Notes: generated by a model from the sequence alone, not told the origin. A stretch of DNA of 64,000 nt from Winogradskyella sp. MH6 (GCF_022810765.1 NZ_CP094494.1:3286001-3350000); one strand, 5' to 3'. Positions 18,341 through 29,237 are shown, counted from the first letter of the stretch. Program-made: numbers and translations.

Positions 18341-20383
18341 TTATTCCGGATACTCTATCCTCAAATGATAGATATTGGCTAGTTTGTGCTTTAACACCTT
18401 TTTTATGGACTGAATTTCTTTAAAAGTAATATTAGCATTTAAGAATTGTCCACTTTCCATTTGCTTATTAATGATGTTTTCAACAAAATCATTAATCTTG
18501 GTTGTAGTTGGCTCTTTTAGACTTTTTGATGCAGCCTCAACACTATCACACATCATTAAAATAGCAGTCTCCTTACTAAATGGTTTTGGTCCTGGGTATG
18601 AAAAATCTTCAATTTTTACAGCATTATTTTCCGCCTTCTCTTTCATGTAGAAATAATAAACAACACTTGTACCGTGATGTGTTCTAATAAAATCAATCAC
18701 ACGGTCTGGTAAATTATATTTTTTGGCAATTTCAATGCCATTCAATACATGGTCTACTATTACCGCTGCACTTTCTCTACTTGATAACTCATCATGAGGA
18801 TTAATACCATTACTCTGATTTTCTGTAAAATAGGTTGGATTCTTCATTTTACCTATATCGTGATACAAAGCACCTACCCTAACCAACATAGCATTCGCAC
18901 CAATTTCGTTTGCTGAAGCTTCAGCCAAGTTGGCAACATTCAAAGAATGATGGAATGTACCTGGTGCTTTGTTAGATAATTCTTTTAAAAGCTTAGTATT
19001 GGTGTCTGATAATTCCAAAAGCGAAACATCAGATACAAGGCCAAAAATCTTTTCGTAAATATAGATGAGTGGCTGAACGAAAAGTGTTGCTAAACCACAT
19101 AGAATAAATAGCCCAAATGTATCCCATTTTAAGGTTGTTATTTGTCCTTCGTGAATTACAAAAAATGCAAAATATGCGATTATATATATCAATGTTATCT
19201 GTCCTACTGAGATAAAAAGATTGGCACGCTTATATAATTCTGAAACCGTTAATATAGTTACAATTCCGGCTATGATTTGAAGAAACATATACTCATAACT
19301 ATTTGGCACAATAAAGCCTAAAAGTAACACTGTGAGTACATGAGAGAATAAACCAAGTCGCGCATCAAAAAAGGCTTTTAACACCAAGGGTAATATACAT
19401 AATGGCACCACGTATATGTATTGAGAATTATAATTAATCACCAAAGTGGTGAGCAATATCATCAGAGCGATATTAAAAAATATAAAGGTTACTTTGGTAT
19501 TATTTTGAAAAACCTCCAACCTATATTTCTGCAAAAAAAGTAAAAGCATCAAAAGTGCCAATGCCACCAACAATGTATATGCTACAAGTACCCAATTGTA
19601 ATTAGCAGTATTCCAAACCTGAGATTCATATTCAGATTTCAGTGATTTTAAAATGTTGTATTCCTCATCTTCTACCACCTGCCCTTTTGAAATAATCAAT
19701 TGGTCTTTATCTATACTTCCACGCGTTAGTGATATTTGAGAAAGTTCCTCTTCTAATGTAGTTTTTGTAAGAGTTTCATTTAATGTCACATTAGGTTTAA
19801 CGATATCAAAAAATAAGGATATCATCCTATTTTTATTCTCTGAAGAAATTGATTTTTCTAAATAGTTTTCTAACCTATTTGTTAACTGTTTTTCTTCAAC
19901 AAGATTTTGATACTCTAGCCTTTTTTCAACTTTATTAGAGGCTACTAAAACAACAGGTTTGTCTTTAGAATATGGATAATCAGTATCTAAAATTCCGTTT
20001 TCGTATAAAGTTTCTATTATATCTGTTCCTTGCTTAAATAAAGCTTTTTTTGCAGTAGTAGAATCATTAAAGACTTCATTGAATTTAGTAATGTAGTTTA
20101 ACTTTATGTTCTTTGGAATTTCAAGATCAATATCAAAGTAAACAGGAGCATTATTCTCAATTTCAAGTTGCTCTTCTTCTATTTCAGCTTGCGTTTTTTG
20201 AATCGCAAAATTAAATGGAGCCAATAAACTTTCGGATTGCCAAGGTTTACCTTTCTCAAAAGAATATCTAAACTTGCCTGTTTTAGGAAATAAATAAACA
20301 ATGAAAAGAGTGGTCAACAAGAACAATAGTATTTTATATACTAAAGCATGATTTTTATACCATTTGTTCAGAAGTTCCTTCAT
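18341..20383 (-). CDS. HD-domain phosphohydrolase with 7TM-HDED sensor, PgpH-like
   Basis: 680 residues from the ATG at 20383. An earlier ATG at 20401 would add MLHLIY but overlaps a TACATTTG promoter-like element (20397-20390), so the inner start is preferred. Layout: a TM segment near the N-terminus (LVYKILLFLLTTLFIVYLF), a periplasmic HDED domain (about 35-260), a seven-helix bundle (about 265-465), then a cytosolic HD domain with FHHSLNVANLAE and ALYHDIGKM (His-Asp pair near residue 510). Relatives of this architecture (PgpH) hydrolyse the second messenger c-di-AMP to pApA. No diadenylate cyclase is in the window. Confidence 0.9.
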   Translation of the reverse strand: MKELLNKWYKNHALVYKILLFLLTTLFIVYLFPKTGKFRYSFEKGKPWQSESLLAPFNFAIQKTQAEIEEEQLEIENNAPVYFDIDLEIPKNIKLNYITKFNEVFNDSTTAKKALFKQGTDIIETLYENGILDTDYPYSKDKPVVLVASNKVEKRLEYQNLVEEKQLTNRLENYLEKSISSENKNRMISLFFDIVKPNVTLNETLTKTTLEEELSQISLTRGSIDKDQLIISKGQVVEDEEYNILKSLKSEYESQVWNTANYNWVLVAYTLLVALALLMLLLFLQKYRLEVFQNNTKVTFIFFNIALMILLTTLVINYNSQYIYVVPLCILPLVLKAFFDARLGLFSHVLTVLLLGFIVPNSYEYMFLQIIAGIVTILTVSELYKRANLFISVGQITLIYIIAYFAFFVIHEGQITTLKWDTFGLFILCGLATLFVQPLIYIYEKIFGLVSDVSLLELSDTNTKLLKELSNKAPGTFHHSLNVANLAEASANEIGANAMLVRVGALYHDIGKMKNPTYFTENQSNGINPHDELSSRESAAVIVDHVLNGIEIAKKYNLPDRVIDFIRTHHGTSVVYYFYMKEKAENNAVKIEDFSYPGPKPFSKETAILMMCDSVEAASKSLKEPTTTKINDFVENIINKQMESGQFLNANITFKEIQSIKKVLKHKLANIYHLRIEYPE

Positions 20384-20495
20384 ATAAATCAAATGTAACA
20401 AATATTAAATTTTAAACCTCTATATTCTATAATACATTCCGAAATATCTCAAAAAATCATTAATTTCGCAGGAACTAATTATAAACAAAATAATA

Positions 20496-21674
20496 ATGAA
20501 CAAGGACGTAGTTATCGTATCTGCCGTTAGAACACCAATAGGAAGTTTTTTAGGAAGTTTATCTAGTGTACCAGCCCCAAAACTTGGAGCTGCTGCCATA
20601 AAGGGCGCTTTAGAAAAAATTAATTTAAAACCAGAAATGGTTGATGAAGTACTAATGGGAAATGTAGTACAAGCAGGTACAGGTCAAGCTCCTGCAAGAC
20701 AAGCTGCTATATACGCAGGTATTCCAAACTCTGTTCCTTGTACAACAATAAATAAAGTTTGTTCTTCTGGAATGAAAGCTGTAATGCAAGCTGCACAAGC
20801 TATTCAACTTGGCGATGCTGATATTATGGTTGCTGGTGGAATGGAAAATATGAGTTTAATTCCTCATTATTACCATGCTCGTAGTGCTACTAAATTTGGA
20901 CCTGCCACCTTAGTAGATGGTATGCAAAAAGATGGTTTAGTAGATGCTTACGACAACAATGCTATGGGTGTTTGTGCAGATGCTTGTGCTGTAGAATATG
21001 ATTTTAGCAGAGAAGACCAAGATGCATTTGCTGTACAATCTTATAAACGTTCTGAAGCAGCTTGGGATGCTGGGAAGTTTAATAATGAAGTTATACCTGT
21101 TGAAGTTCCTCAACGTCGTGGTGATGCTGTAGTTGTTAGCAAAGATGAAGAATATACTAATGTAAAGATGGAAAAAATTCCGGCTTTACGTCCTGCATTT
21201 ACAAAAGAAGGCACTGTAACTGCTGCAAATGCTTCGACCATTAACGATGGTGCTGCTGCCTTAGTTTTAATGAGTAAAGAAAAAGCTGAAGAATTAGGTT
21301 TAACTCCTTTAGCGACTATAAAGAGTTATGCAGATGCTGCACAAGAGCCTGAATGGTTTACAACTGCACCAGCAAAGGCATTACCAAAAGCATTAGCAAA
21401 AGCAAATGTAGAATTAAGTGATGTTGATTTCTTTGAGTTCAATGAGGCTTTTTCTGTTGTTGGCTTAGCAAATATGAAAATTTTAGGTCTATCTGACGAT
21501 AAAGTAAATGTAAATGGTGGAGCTGTTTCATTAGGTCATCCACTTGGTTGTTCTGGTGCTAGAATTTTAGTTACTCTTATTAACGTATTACACCAAAACA
21601 ATGCTAAAATTGGTGCAGCCGCTATTTGTAATGGTGGTGGTGGTGCTTCTGCAATGGTAATAGAACGCCCATAA
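20496..21674 (+). CDS. acetyl-CoA C-acyltransferase (thiolase)
   Basis: 392 residues, exactly the thiolase length. It condenses two acetyl-CoA or cleaves 3-ketoacyl-CoA. The nucleophile Cys89 is in NKVCSSGMKAV, His348 in SLGHPLGCSGAR and the acid/base Cys378 in AICNGGGGAS, the full catalytic triad. The N-terminal segment VSAVRTPIGSF supports the degradative/acetoacetyl-CoA class. No beta-oxidation genes adjoin. The NlpC/P60 gene follows after nine bases. Confidence 0.96.
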   Translation: MNKDVVIVSAVRTPIGSFLGSLSSVPAPKLGAAAIKGALEKINLKPEMVDEVLMGNVVQAGTGQAPARQAAIYAGIPNSVPCTTINKVCSSGMKAVMQAAQAIQLGDADIMVAGGMENMSLIPHYYHARSATKFGPATLVDGMQKDGLVDAYDNNAMGVCADACAVEYDFSREDQDAFAVQSYKRSEAAWDAGKFNNEVIPVEVPQRRGDAVVVSKDEEYTNVKMEKIPALRPAFTKEGTVTAANASTINDGAAALVLMSKEKAEELGLTPLATIKSYADAAQEPEWFTTAPAKALPKALAKANVELSDVDFFEFNEAFSVVGLANMKILGLSDDKVNVNGGAVSLGHPLGCSGARILVTLINVLHQNNAKIGAAAICNGGGGASAMVIERP

Positions 21675-21683
21675 ATTTCATAT

Positions 21684-22433
21684 ATGCAATACGGAGTTTG
21701 CAATCTAGGGATTGTACCAATACGATTAGAGCCTACTGATACCAGTGAAATGGTAACTCAAGCTTTATATGGTGACTTTTTTAAAGTGCTTGAACAGCGA
21801 AAAAAATGGAGTCGCATTCGTTTTGCATATGATAAATATGAAGGTTGGATAGACAACAAACAATATGTTGAAATCGAAGAAGATCAATACAATCGATTAG
21901 CAAATTCTAATATTTGTCTATCAAAAGATCTAGTACAATTTGTATCTGACATAAACAACAGCCTTTACCCAATACCATTAGGTTCAGACCTAAATTGCTT
22001 AAATCTGTTGGAACAGAATTTTGAAGGCAATAAGATTACTGAAAAGAGTGACAAATCTAATATTATAGATACTTCATTTTTATACCTCAACACTCCGTAT
22101 TTATGGGGAGGAAAATCTCCTTTCGGAATCGATTGCTCTGGCTTTACGCAAATGGTGTATAAACTTAATGGTTATCAATTACTACGCGATGCGTCTCAGC
22201 AAGCTACACAAGGTGCAGCATTAAGCTTTATTGAAGAAAGCGAACCTGGTGATTTAGCCTTTTTTGATAATGCTGATGGTAATATTATACATGTTGGTAT
22301 AATAATGAAAGACAACTATATTATCCATGCGCATGGCAAAGTTAGAATTGATCGTTTAGACCATAGTGGCATTTATAATATTGATAAAAATATGCACACC
22401 CATAGACTTAGGGTGATTAAAAAAATAATTTAA
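21684..22433 (+). CDS. NlpC/P60 (C40) peptidase with N-terminal SH3-like domain
   Basis: 249 residues. Residues 1-80 form an SH3b-like fold (VCNLGIVPIRLEPTDTSEMV); the C-terminal half is the NlpC/P60 cysteine peptidase with Cys151 in FGIDCSGFTQMVY, His203 in IIHVGIIM and a third polar residue in IHAHGKVRID. Such enzymes cut the D-Glu-diamino acid bond in peptidoglycan stem peptides. No signal peptide is visible, so it may act in the cytoplasm on recycled muropeptides, as YkfC-like enzymes do. A bidirectional terminator follows. Confidence 0.88.
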   Translation: MQYGVCNLGIVPIRLEPTDTSEMVTQALYGDFFKVLEQRKKWSRIRFAYDKYEGWIDNKQYVEIEEDQYNRLANSNICLSKDLVQFVSDINNSLYPIPLGSDLNCLNLLEQNFEGNKITEKSDKSNIIDTSFLYLNTPYLWGGKSPFGIDCSGFTQMVYKLNGYQLLRDASQQATQGAALSFIEESEPGDLAFFDNADGNIIHVGIIMKDNYIIHAHGKVRIDRLDHSGIYNIDKNMHTHRLRVIKKII

Positions 22434-22435
22434 AC

Positions 22436-22470
22436 AAAAAAATGCGACTTGATTAAAGTCGCATTTTTTT
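22436..22470. terminator. bidirectional intrinsic terminator
   Basis: AATGCGACTT-GATTA... AAGTCGCATT (22441-22464) is flanked by an A-run on the left and a T-run on the right, so it serves both the plus-strand NlpC gene and the minus-strand TPR gene. Confidence 0.9.
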
Positions 22471-22490
22471 ATTATTATATATAATTAATT

Positions 22491-23774
22491 TTAGTTGCCA
22501 GCTTCAATCTCAGCAACTTTGGCTTTCATAACATTGAACTTATCTGTTTCACCAAGAGCTCCGTATATATTCTTTAATTGAGTATAAATATTGATATTTT
22601 TAGAATTTGGATTTGCTTTAATAAATGATTCTAAAACTTCAGCTCCTTTAGTAAAAATCTCATTCTTTTGGGCTCTTAATTCTTCATATTTTTTGTTATC
22701 CGCAGAAGAATTACCTAAAGAACTCATCTCATCATTTAAAGCATTACCTTCGCTGATTATTACTGTAGATAAATTTAAGGCTGCTTCAGCATAACCAGGA
22801 TTATATTTTAGAGCATTTTTGAAAGCTATCTTTGCGTCTTCATATTGTTCTGCATTCATAGCATAGAATCCAACATTATAATTTAAATCAGGATTTTCAG
22901 GATCCATAGACAATGCTTCATGGAACAATTCAGAAGCTTTTTCATTATTACCTAGTTTAGTGTAAATATTAGCTTCGGATAAAATTAGGTTGTAATCATT
23001 TGGATTTTCTTCCTTCGCATCCTTAATTGCACTAATTGCTTTCTCTGTCTCACCATTCTGAACATAAATCAACGCAATGTTCTTTACAATCTCAGCTGTT
23101 TTCGCTTCGCTCTTTTCATCTCTAGGCTTATTATGCGATTTTGCTTTGATATAAAAATCTCTGGTATTCTTATCATTAAAATAATCTTCTTCACCAGTTT
23201 CTTTATTCGTAGCGTAATAATTCATTTTTTTACCTGTATAACCTAAATTCTTAAGTTGAATATAGTAATCCAATGCTTTATCATAATCTTGATCTGTTAC
23301 TGCAGAAGAAGCAGCATAATAAAGGTAAGTAGTATCCTTTGGAGACATTTTGTATAGTTTCTCAAACTTGATAGCTGCTGCTTTGTAATTCTTAGTTTCA
23401 AAATCACTATTTGCCTTAGTGATAAAGGAATTGATCATACCTGTCTTCATTTCATTGGCATCCTCTGTATAACGTAATTTACCAATAGAAGATTCATGAT
23501 TTTTCAATTCTTCTAGAGTAGTTATTATTTTATCAATATCACTATCAGAAGCAGCTCCATTAGCATAAAGTGCTTGAGCTTTTAAAAATAAAAACTTAGC
23601 CTTCATTTTATCATCCATATTACCTATCAATCCTTCAGCTGCTGACACAGCTGACTTGGCATCAGCAAAATTCGAATTTTTTAGTGCTTTCTCTATTGCT
23701 TTTACTTCATCCTTTTGAGCAAAAGACACAGCTGTCACTGTAAAAACCAGCACTAATGTCATTAATTTTTTCAT
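22491..23774 (-). CDS. tetratricopeptide repeat protein, secreted
   Basis: 427 residues. Signal peptide KKLMTLVLVFTVTAVSFAQ, then helical TPR repeats, the clearest in the C-terminal half: NDYNLILSEANIYTKLGNNE, DLNYNVGFYAMNAEQYEDAK and YAEAALNLSTVI. TPR arrays bind partner proteins; the role is not known. It sits just downstream of gyrA (31 bases), on the same strand, which may only reflect shared transcription. Confidence 0.85.
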   Translation of the reverse strand: MKKLMTLVLVFTVTAVSFAQKDEVKAIEKALKNSNFADAKSAVSAAEGLIGNMDDKMKAKFLFLKAQALYANGAASDSDIDKIITTLEELKNHESSIGKLRYTEDANEMKTGMINSFITKANSDFETKNYKAAAIKFEKLYKMSPKDTTYLYYAASSAVTDQDYDKALDYYIQLKNLGYTGKKMNYYATNKETGEEDYFNDKNTRDFYIKAKSHNKPRDEKSEAKTAEIVKNIALIYVQNGETEKAISAIKDAKEENPNDYNLILSEANIYTKLGNNEKASELFHEALSMDPENPDLNYNVGFYAMNAEQYEDAKIAFKNALKYNPGYAEAALNLSTVIISEGNALNDEMSSLGNSSADNKKYEELRAQKNEIFTKGAEVLESFIKANPNSKNINIYTQLKNIYGALGETDKFNVMKAKVAEIEAGN

Positions 23775-23804
23775 TTCTAATAAAATAGTTTATGTTGTTA
23801 ATTT

Positions 23805-26342
23805 TTAGTTTTCAGTTTCATTATTATCAATAGCCGTGCCATCTTCATTTTTTGTTTGGTCATCAGCATTTTCAATATCTAATTCGTCTGCATTTTCATC
23901 ATCGTCATCTTTCATAACTTTAGCTACAGCTGCAATAGAATCGTTACCTTTAAGGTTAATCAATTTTACACCTTGAGTTGCTCTTCCCATTACACGTAAA
24001 TCTGCAACTTCCATACGAATCGCAATACCAGACTTATTAATAATCATTAAATCGTCCTCATCAGACACGTTTTTAATGGCTACTAAGTTACCTGTTTTAT
24101 CTGTAATTGAAATGGTTTTTACACCTTTTCCGCCTCTGTTGGTAATTCTATAATCGTCTAAACTAGAGCGCTTTCCGTACCCATTTTCTGACACCACTAA
24201 GATATTACTTTCAAAATCATCTACAGCTACCATTCCTATTACCTCATCGTTATCATTTGCTAAAGTTATACCTCTAACACCTGATGCATTACGACCCATT
24301 GGTCTTGTTTTAGCTTCTTCAAAACGGATGGCTTTACCAGATCTTAAGGCTAACATTACCTGGCTTTCACCTGTTGTAAGCTTAGCTTCTAATAACTCAT
24401 CTCCATCCTTAATAGTAATTGCATTGATACCATTAGTTCGTGGTCTAGAGTATTGTTCTAAAGATGTTTTCTTAACCTGACCTTTTTTAGTTGCCATTAT
24501 GACATAATGACTGTTTATGTAATCTTCATCCTTAAGGTCTTGGGTACAGATAAATGCCATTACCTTATCATCTTGTTCTATATTGATAAGGTTTTGAATA
24601 GCTCTACCCTTTGAAGTTTTAGAACCTTCAGGTATTTCATACACACGCATCCAGAAACATTTTCCTTTTTGGGTGAAGAACAACATATACTGGTGGTTTG
24701 TACCAACAAATAGATGCTCTAGGAAATCTTCATTACGAGTTGTTGATGCTTTTTGACCAACTCCTCCTCTATTTTGGGTTTTATACTCGGTAAGTGAAGT
24801 ACGTTTTATATAACCAGCGTGAGAAATAGTAATGACTACTTTTTCATCTGGAATCATATCTTCAATACTTAAATCTCCTCCAGCATATTCGATTGTAGAA
24901 CGACGCTCGTCTCCATATTTATCTCTAACAACTTCAAGTTCTTCCTTAATAATATCCATACGACGTTCTTTTTTGTCTAAGATATCTTTAAGGTCTTCTA
25001 TAGTTTTCATTAACTCTTCATACTCTGCTCTTAACTTGTCTTGTTCTAGACCTGTTAACTGACGTAATCGCATTTCTACAATAGCCTTAGCTTGTATCTC
25101 TGTAAGCTTAAAACGTTCAATTAACTTTTCTCTCGCTTCTTCGGCATTTGCAGAGGCTCTAATAAGCGCAATAACTTCATCAATATTATCTGAAGCGATA
25201 ATTAACCCTTCTAAGATATGAGCTCTTTCTTCTGCTTTTCTTAGTTCGTATTGCGTACGTCTTACAACTACTTCGTGTCTGTGTTCTACGAAATAGTGAA
25301 TCAACTCTTTTAAGTTTAAAAGTTGCGGACGACCTTTTACTAATGCAATATTATTTACGCTAAAAGACGACTGTAAAGCTGTATACTTATAGAGCTTGTT
25401 GAGTACAATATTTGGAATCGCATCACGCTTTAAAACGTAAACAATACGCATTCCTTTTCTATCAGACTCATCTCTAATGGTAGAAATACCTTCTAGCTTT
25501 TTCTCATTAACCAAATCTGCAGTTTTCTTAATCATATCTGCTTTGTTGACTTGGTAAGGAATTTCATTAACAATGATACACTCACGTCCATTAACCTCTT
25601 CAATGTTAGCTTTTCCTCGCATCACTATTCTACCACGACCAGTATGAAAAGCTTCCTTAACACCATCATAACCATAAATAGTTCCACCTGTTGGGAAATC
25701 TGGTGCTTTAATGTGCTGCATCAATTCATCAACTTCAATATCGTTGTTATCGATGTATGCTATAGTACCGTTAACCACTTCGGTAAGGTTATGAGGAGGC
25801 ATATTGGTTGCCATACCAACAGCAATACCCGAAGCACCATTAACTAACAATCCTGGAATACGTGTAGGCAATACCGTAGGCTCTTCTAAAGTATCATCAA
25901 AATTCAGTTTATGATCAACCGTTTCCTTATCAATGTCTGCTAGCATTTCTTCAGAAATCTTCTGCATTCTAGCTTCGGTATAACGCATTGCTGCAGGACT
26001 ATCGCCATCTACAGAGCCAAAGTTACCTTGACCATCAACTAGCATATATCGTAAACTCCATTCCTGTGCCATACGCACCATTGTATCGTATACTGATGTA
26101 TCACCATGTGGATGGTATTTACCCAATACTTCACCAACAATTCTTGCTGATTTTTTATGAGCTGTATTTGCTCTAACACCAAGCTCGTGCATACCGTAAA
26201 GTACACGTCTGTGAACTGGTTTTAAGCCATCTCTTACATCTGGTAACGCACGTGACACTATGACCGACATTGAGTAATCAATGTAGGCTGATTTCATTTC
26301 ATCTTCAATGTTAATCGGAATGAGTTTTTCTCCTTCTGCCAT
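23805..26342 (-). CDS. gyrA: DNA gyrase subunit A
   Basis: 845 residues. GyrA cleaves and rejoins DNA during supercoiling. The catalytic Tyr121 lies in [11 protein letters not shown]; the quinolone-resistance region [13 protein letters not shown] has Thr82 and Asp86. Thr at this position is the normal state in Flavobacterium species rather than a resistance change. The six-bladed C-terminal beta-pinwheel is visible as repeated GRxxxG segments ([24 protein letters not shown]). The gyrase-specific GyrA box region QNRGGVGQK distinguishes it from ParC. A long acidic C-terminal tail follows. Confidence 0.98.
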   Translation of the reverse strand: MAEGEKLIPINIEDEMKSAYIDYSMSVIVSRALPDVRDGLKPVHRRVLYGMHELGVRANTAHKKSARIVGEVLGKYHPHGDTSVYDTMVRMAQEWSLRYMLVDGQGNFGSVDGDSPAAMRYTEARMQKISEEMLADIDKETVDHKLNFDDTLEEPTVLPTRIPGLLVNGASGIAVGMATNMPPHNLTEVVNGTIAYIDNNDIEVDELMQHIKAPDFPTGGTIYGYDGVKEAFHTGRGRIVMRGKANIEEVNGRECIIVNEIPYQVNKADMIKKTADLVNEKKLEGISTIRDESDRKGMRIVYVLKRDAIPNIVLNKLYKYTALQSSFSVNNIALVKGRPQLLNLKELIHYFVEHRHEVVVRRTQYELRKAEERAHILEGLIIASDNIDEVIALIRASANAEEAREKLIERFKLTEIQAKAIVEMRLRQLTGLEQDKLRAEYEELMKTIEDLKDILDKKERRMDIIKEELEVVRDKYGDERRSTIEYAGGDLSIEDMIPDEKVVITISHAGYIKRTSLTEYKTQNRGGVGQKASTTRNEDFLEHLFVGTNHQYMLFFTQKGKCFWMRVYEIPEGSKTSKGRAIQNLINIEQDDKVMAFICTQDLKDEDYINSHYVIMATKKGQVKKTSLEQYSRPRTNGINAITIKDGDELLEAKLTTGESQVMLALRSGKAIRFEEAKTRPMGRNASGVRGITLANDNDEVIGMVAVDDFESNILVVSENGYGKRSSLDDYRITNRGGKGVKTISITDKTGNLVAIKNVSDEDDLMIINKSGIAIRMEVADLRVMGRATQGVKLINLKGNDSIAAVAKVMKDDDDENADELDIENADDQTKNEDGTAIDNNETEN

Positions 26343-26590
26343 ATATAAAATTAATTAGATTTTTTGTAGGTTTTCAAAACGTGCTAATATAACCAATTTA
26401 GTAGTGTTTAAAGCACTTTTAAAAGTCTAATTTAGGAGTTTTTATTAACAATTTTTAATATCTTTTTCGTTAATAAGTATCATTGAATTTGCTTTGATTT
26501 GAAATGCTTTTTTAGTCTATTCGTTAAACCATTTTATTTAAGGTATGGTTTTTGCCATTTAGATAATATGTTTTTACTATTTTTAATGCA

Positions 26591-26598
26591 GAAAGGAG
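26591..26598 (+). promoter_or_regulatory. strong Shine-Dalgarno site before clpC
   Basis: GAAAGGAG lies six bases before the clpC ATG at 26605. Shine-Dalgarno sites are rare in Bacteroidetes leaders and none of the other genes in this window has such a clear one, so the site both fixes the start and stands out. Confidence 0.7.
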
Positions 26599-26604
26599 TT
26601 TACT

Positions 26605-29157
26605 ATGGATGATAATTTTTCCCCAAGAGTTAAGGATGTTATAGCATTTAGCAAAGAAGAAGCTTTACGCCTAGGCCACGATTTTATAGGTACCGAACAT
26701 TTAATGTTAGGGCTTTTAAGAGATGGTAGTGGAAAAGCTATAGATATTTTGAGCGCTTTAGAGGTGGACTTAAATCATTTAAGACGTAAAGTTGAGATTT
26801 TAAGCCCAGCCAATCCCAATATCGCTACAACATCAAACGAAAAGAAAAACTTGCACCTTACGAGGCAAGCTGAGCGTGCCTTAAAAACAACATTCTTAGA
26901 AGCTAAGTTGTTTCAAAGCACCTCTATAAATACAGCACATTTATTACTGTGCATATTAAGAAATGAAAATGACCCAACGACTAAGTTATTAAATAAACTT
27001 AAAGTTGATTATGATAATGTTAAAGACGAATTTAAATCTATGATTACAAGCGAAGATGATTACCTAGATGAGCCAAAAGCCGAATCATACTCAGATGACG
27101 ATGTAAATGAAGAGGATGATGCTAAGCAAAACCCTTTCGGTGGAAGCCAGTCTAGCAAAACAAATAAAAAGTCTAAAACGCCAGTTTTAGACAACTTTGG
27201 TAGAGACCTAACCGTTCTTGCCGAAGAAGGAAAATTAGACCCAGTAGTGGGTAGAGAAAAAGAAATACAGCGTGTTTCTCAGATATTAAGCAGACGAAAA
27301 AAGAATAACCCTCTTTTAATTGGTGAACCTGGTGTTGGTAAATCTGCCATTGCAGAAGGTTTGGCTTTACGCATTGTAAAGCGTAAAGTTTCTAGAACTC
27401 TCTTTAATAAGCGTGTTGTTACATTAGACTTAGCAAGCTTAGTTGCTGGCACAAAATACAGAGGTCAGTTTGAAGAACGTATGAAAGCCGTAATGAACGA
27501 GCTTGAAAAGAATGATGATATTATTCTTTTTATTGATGAAATACATACCATTGTTGGTGCCGGTGGAGCTACCGGAAGTTTAGATGCTTCTAACATGTTC
27601 AAACCTGCTTTAGCAAGAGGTGAAATTCAATGTATTGGTGCAACCACTTTAGATGAATACAGACAGTATATTGAAAAAGATGGTGCTTTAGAGCGTCGTT
27701 TCCAGAAAGTTATTGTTGAGCCTACTTCTGTAGAAGAAACTATAGAAATATTGAACAACATTAAAGGTAAATACGAAGAACACCATAATGTTGATTATAC
27801 ACCTGAAGCTATTGAGGCTTGTGTAAAATTAACAAACAGATACATGACAGAACGCTTCTTACCAGACAAAGCTATTGATGCTTTAGATGAAGCTGGCTCT
27901 CGCGTGCATATCACAAATATTGATGTTCCTAAGCAAATCATAGAGTTGGAAAAGCAACTTGAAGAAGTTAAGGAAACTAAAAACAGTGTTGTTAAGAAAC
28001 AGAAGTATGAAGAAGCTGCAAAGCTAAGAGATGATGAAAAACGTCTTGAAAAAGAATTAGCTACTGCCCAAGAGAAATGGGAAGAAGAAACCAAACAACA
28101 TAGAGAAATCGTTACTGAAGACAATGTTGCAGATGTTATTTCTATGATGACTGGCATTCCTGTAAACAAGATAGCTCAAACCGAATTAAATAAACTGGCG
28201 AAATTACCAGAGCTTATTAAAGGACGTGTTATTGGGCAAGATAATGCTGTTGCAAAGGTTGTAAAAGCGATTCAGCGTAACAGAGCTGGTCTAAAAGATC
28301 CAAATAAGCCTATTGGTTCATTTATATTTTTAGGGCAGACTGGTGTTGGAAAAACGCAATTAGCTAAAGTTTTAGCTAGCGAATTATTTGACAGCAATGA
28401 TGCATTAGTTCGTATAGATATGAGTGAGTACATGGAAAAATTTGCAGTATCTAGACTTATTGGAGCACCTCCAGGATATGTAGGTTATGAAGAAGGTGGA
28501 CAACTTACTGAAAAGATTAGACGTAAACCTTATGCTGTTGTATTATTAGATGAGATTGAAAAAGCACATCCAGATGTTTTCAATATGCTTTTACAAGTTC
28601 TTGATGATGGCTATCTAACGGATAGTTTAGGTCGCAAAATCGATTTCAGAAATACAATCATCATTATGACTTCCAACATTGGAGCTCGTAAGCTTAAAGA
28701 TTTTGGTACTGGTGTTGGTTTTGGTACATCTGCACAGCAAGCTCAAGAATCTGATCATGCAAAAGGCGTTATAGAAAATGCTCTTAAAAAAGCATTCGCA
28801 CCAGAATTCTTGAATAGAATTGACGATGTTATTGTCTTTAATGCATTAGAAAAAGAAGATATTGATAAAATCATTGATATAGAACTAGTTAAACTTGTTA
28901 AACGCATTAAAGATTTAGGTTACGATTTAGTACTTACTGACAAAGCTAAAGACTACATTGCTGAAAAAGGTTTTGACAAACAGTATGGTGCAAGACCGTT
29001 AAACAGGGCAATTCAAAAATATGTTGAAGATGCGCTTGCCGAAGAGATTATCAATGCTAAAATCCAAGAAGGGGACACAATCACAATGGATTTAGATGCT
29101 AAAAAAGATGAGCTAAAAATTAAGGTTAAGAGCTCTGGTAAGCCTACCGAATCTTAA
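26605..29157 (+). CDS. clpC: ATP-dependent Clp protease ATP-binding subunit ClpC
   Basis: 850 residues. Domains in order: two Clp-N repeats (about 1-145), an acidic linker (about 150-185, DDDVNEEDDA), AAA+ 1 with GEPGVGKS near residue 240, a coiled-coil/UVR-type middle domain (about 430-490, RDDEKRLEKELATAQEKW) and AAA+ 2 with GQTGVGKT near residue 577. The middle domain marks it as ClpC rather than ClpB or ClpA. It unfolds proteins for ClpP or acts as a chaperone. Divergent from gyrA; its 262-base upstream region carries overlapping short hairpins (AAACCAT 26526-26532 with ATGGTTT 26545-26551, or ATGG with CCAT 26555-26558). Confidence 0.96.
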   Translation: MDDNFSPRVKDVIAFSKEEALRLGHDFIGTEHLMLGLLRDGSGKAIDILSALEVDLNHLRRKVEILSPANPNIATTSNEKKNLHLTRQAERALKTTFLEAKLFQSTSINTAHLLLCILRNENDPTTKLLNKLKVDYDNVKDEFKSMITSEDDYLDEPKAESYSDDDVNEEDDAKQNPFGGSQSSKTNKKSKTPVLDNFGRDLTVLAEEGKLDPVVGREKEIQRVSQILSRRKKNNPLLIGEPGVGKSAIAEGLALRIVKRKVSRTLFNKRVVTLDLASLVAGTKYRGQFEERMKAVMNELEKNDDIILFIDEIHTIVGAGGATGSLDASNMFKPALARGEIQCIGATTLDEYRQYIEKDGALERRFQKVIVEPTSVEETIEILNNIKGKYEEHHNVDYTPEAIEACVKLTNRYMTERFLPDKAIDALDEAGSRVHITNIDVPKQIIELEKQLEEVKETKNSVVKKQKYEEAAKLRDDEKRLEKELATAQEKWEEETKQHREIVTEDNVADVISMMTGIPVNKIAQTELNKLAKLPELIKGRVIGQDNAVAKVVKAIQRNRAGLKDPNKPIGSFIFLGQTGVGKTQLAKVLASELFDSNDALVRIDMSEYMEKFAVSRLIGAPPGYVGYEEGGQLTEKIRRKPYAVVLLDEIEKAHPDVFNMLLQVLDDGYLTDSLGRKIDFRNTIIIMTSNIGARKLKDFGTGVGFGTSAQQAQESDHAKGVIENALKKAFAPEFLNRIDDVIVFNALEKEDIDKIIDIELVKLVKRIKDLGYDLVLTDKAKDYIAEKGFDKQYGARPLNRAIQKYVEDALAEEIINAKIQEGDTITMDLDAKKDELKIKVKSSGKPTES

Positions 29158-29178
29158 GACGATTTAATATTTTAAGTT

Positions 29179-29209
29179 AAAACTCCTCAAAAATTGAGGA
29201 GTTTTTTTT
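29179..29209 (+). terminator. intrinsic terminator after clpC
   Basis: AACTCCTCAA-AAA-TTGAGGAGTT (29181-29202) followed by a run of Ts. Confidence 0.9.
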
Positions 29210-29237
29210 ATCTTAATACATAAAAACTGTTCTAAAA

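Noticed and set aside
26242-26250. quinolone-resistance mutation in gyrA (Thr82 instead of Ser)
   Set aside because: Thr at this position is the normal residue in Flavobacterium GyrA, and Asp86 is intact.
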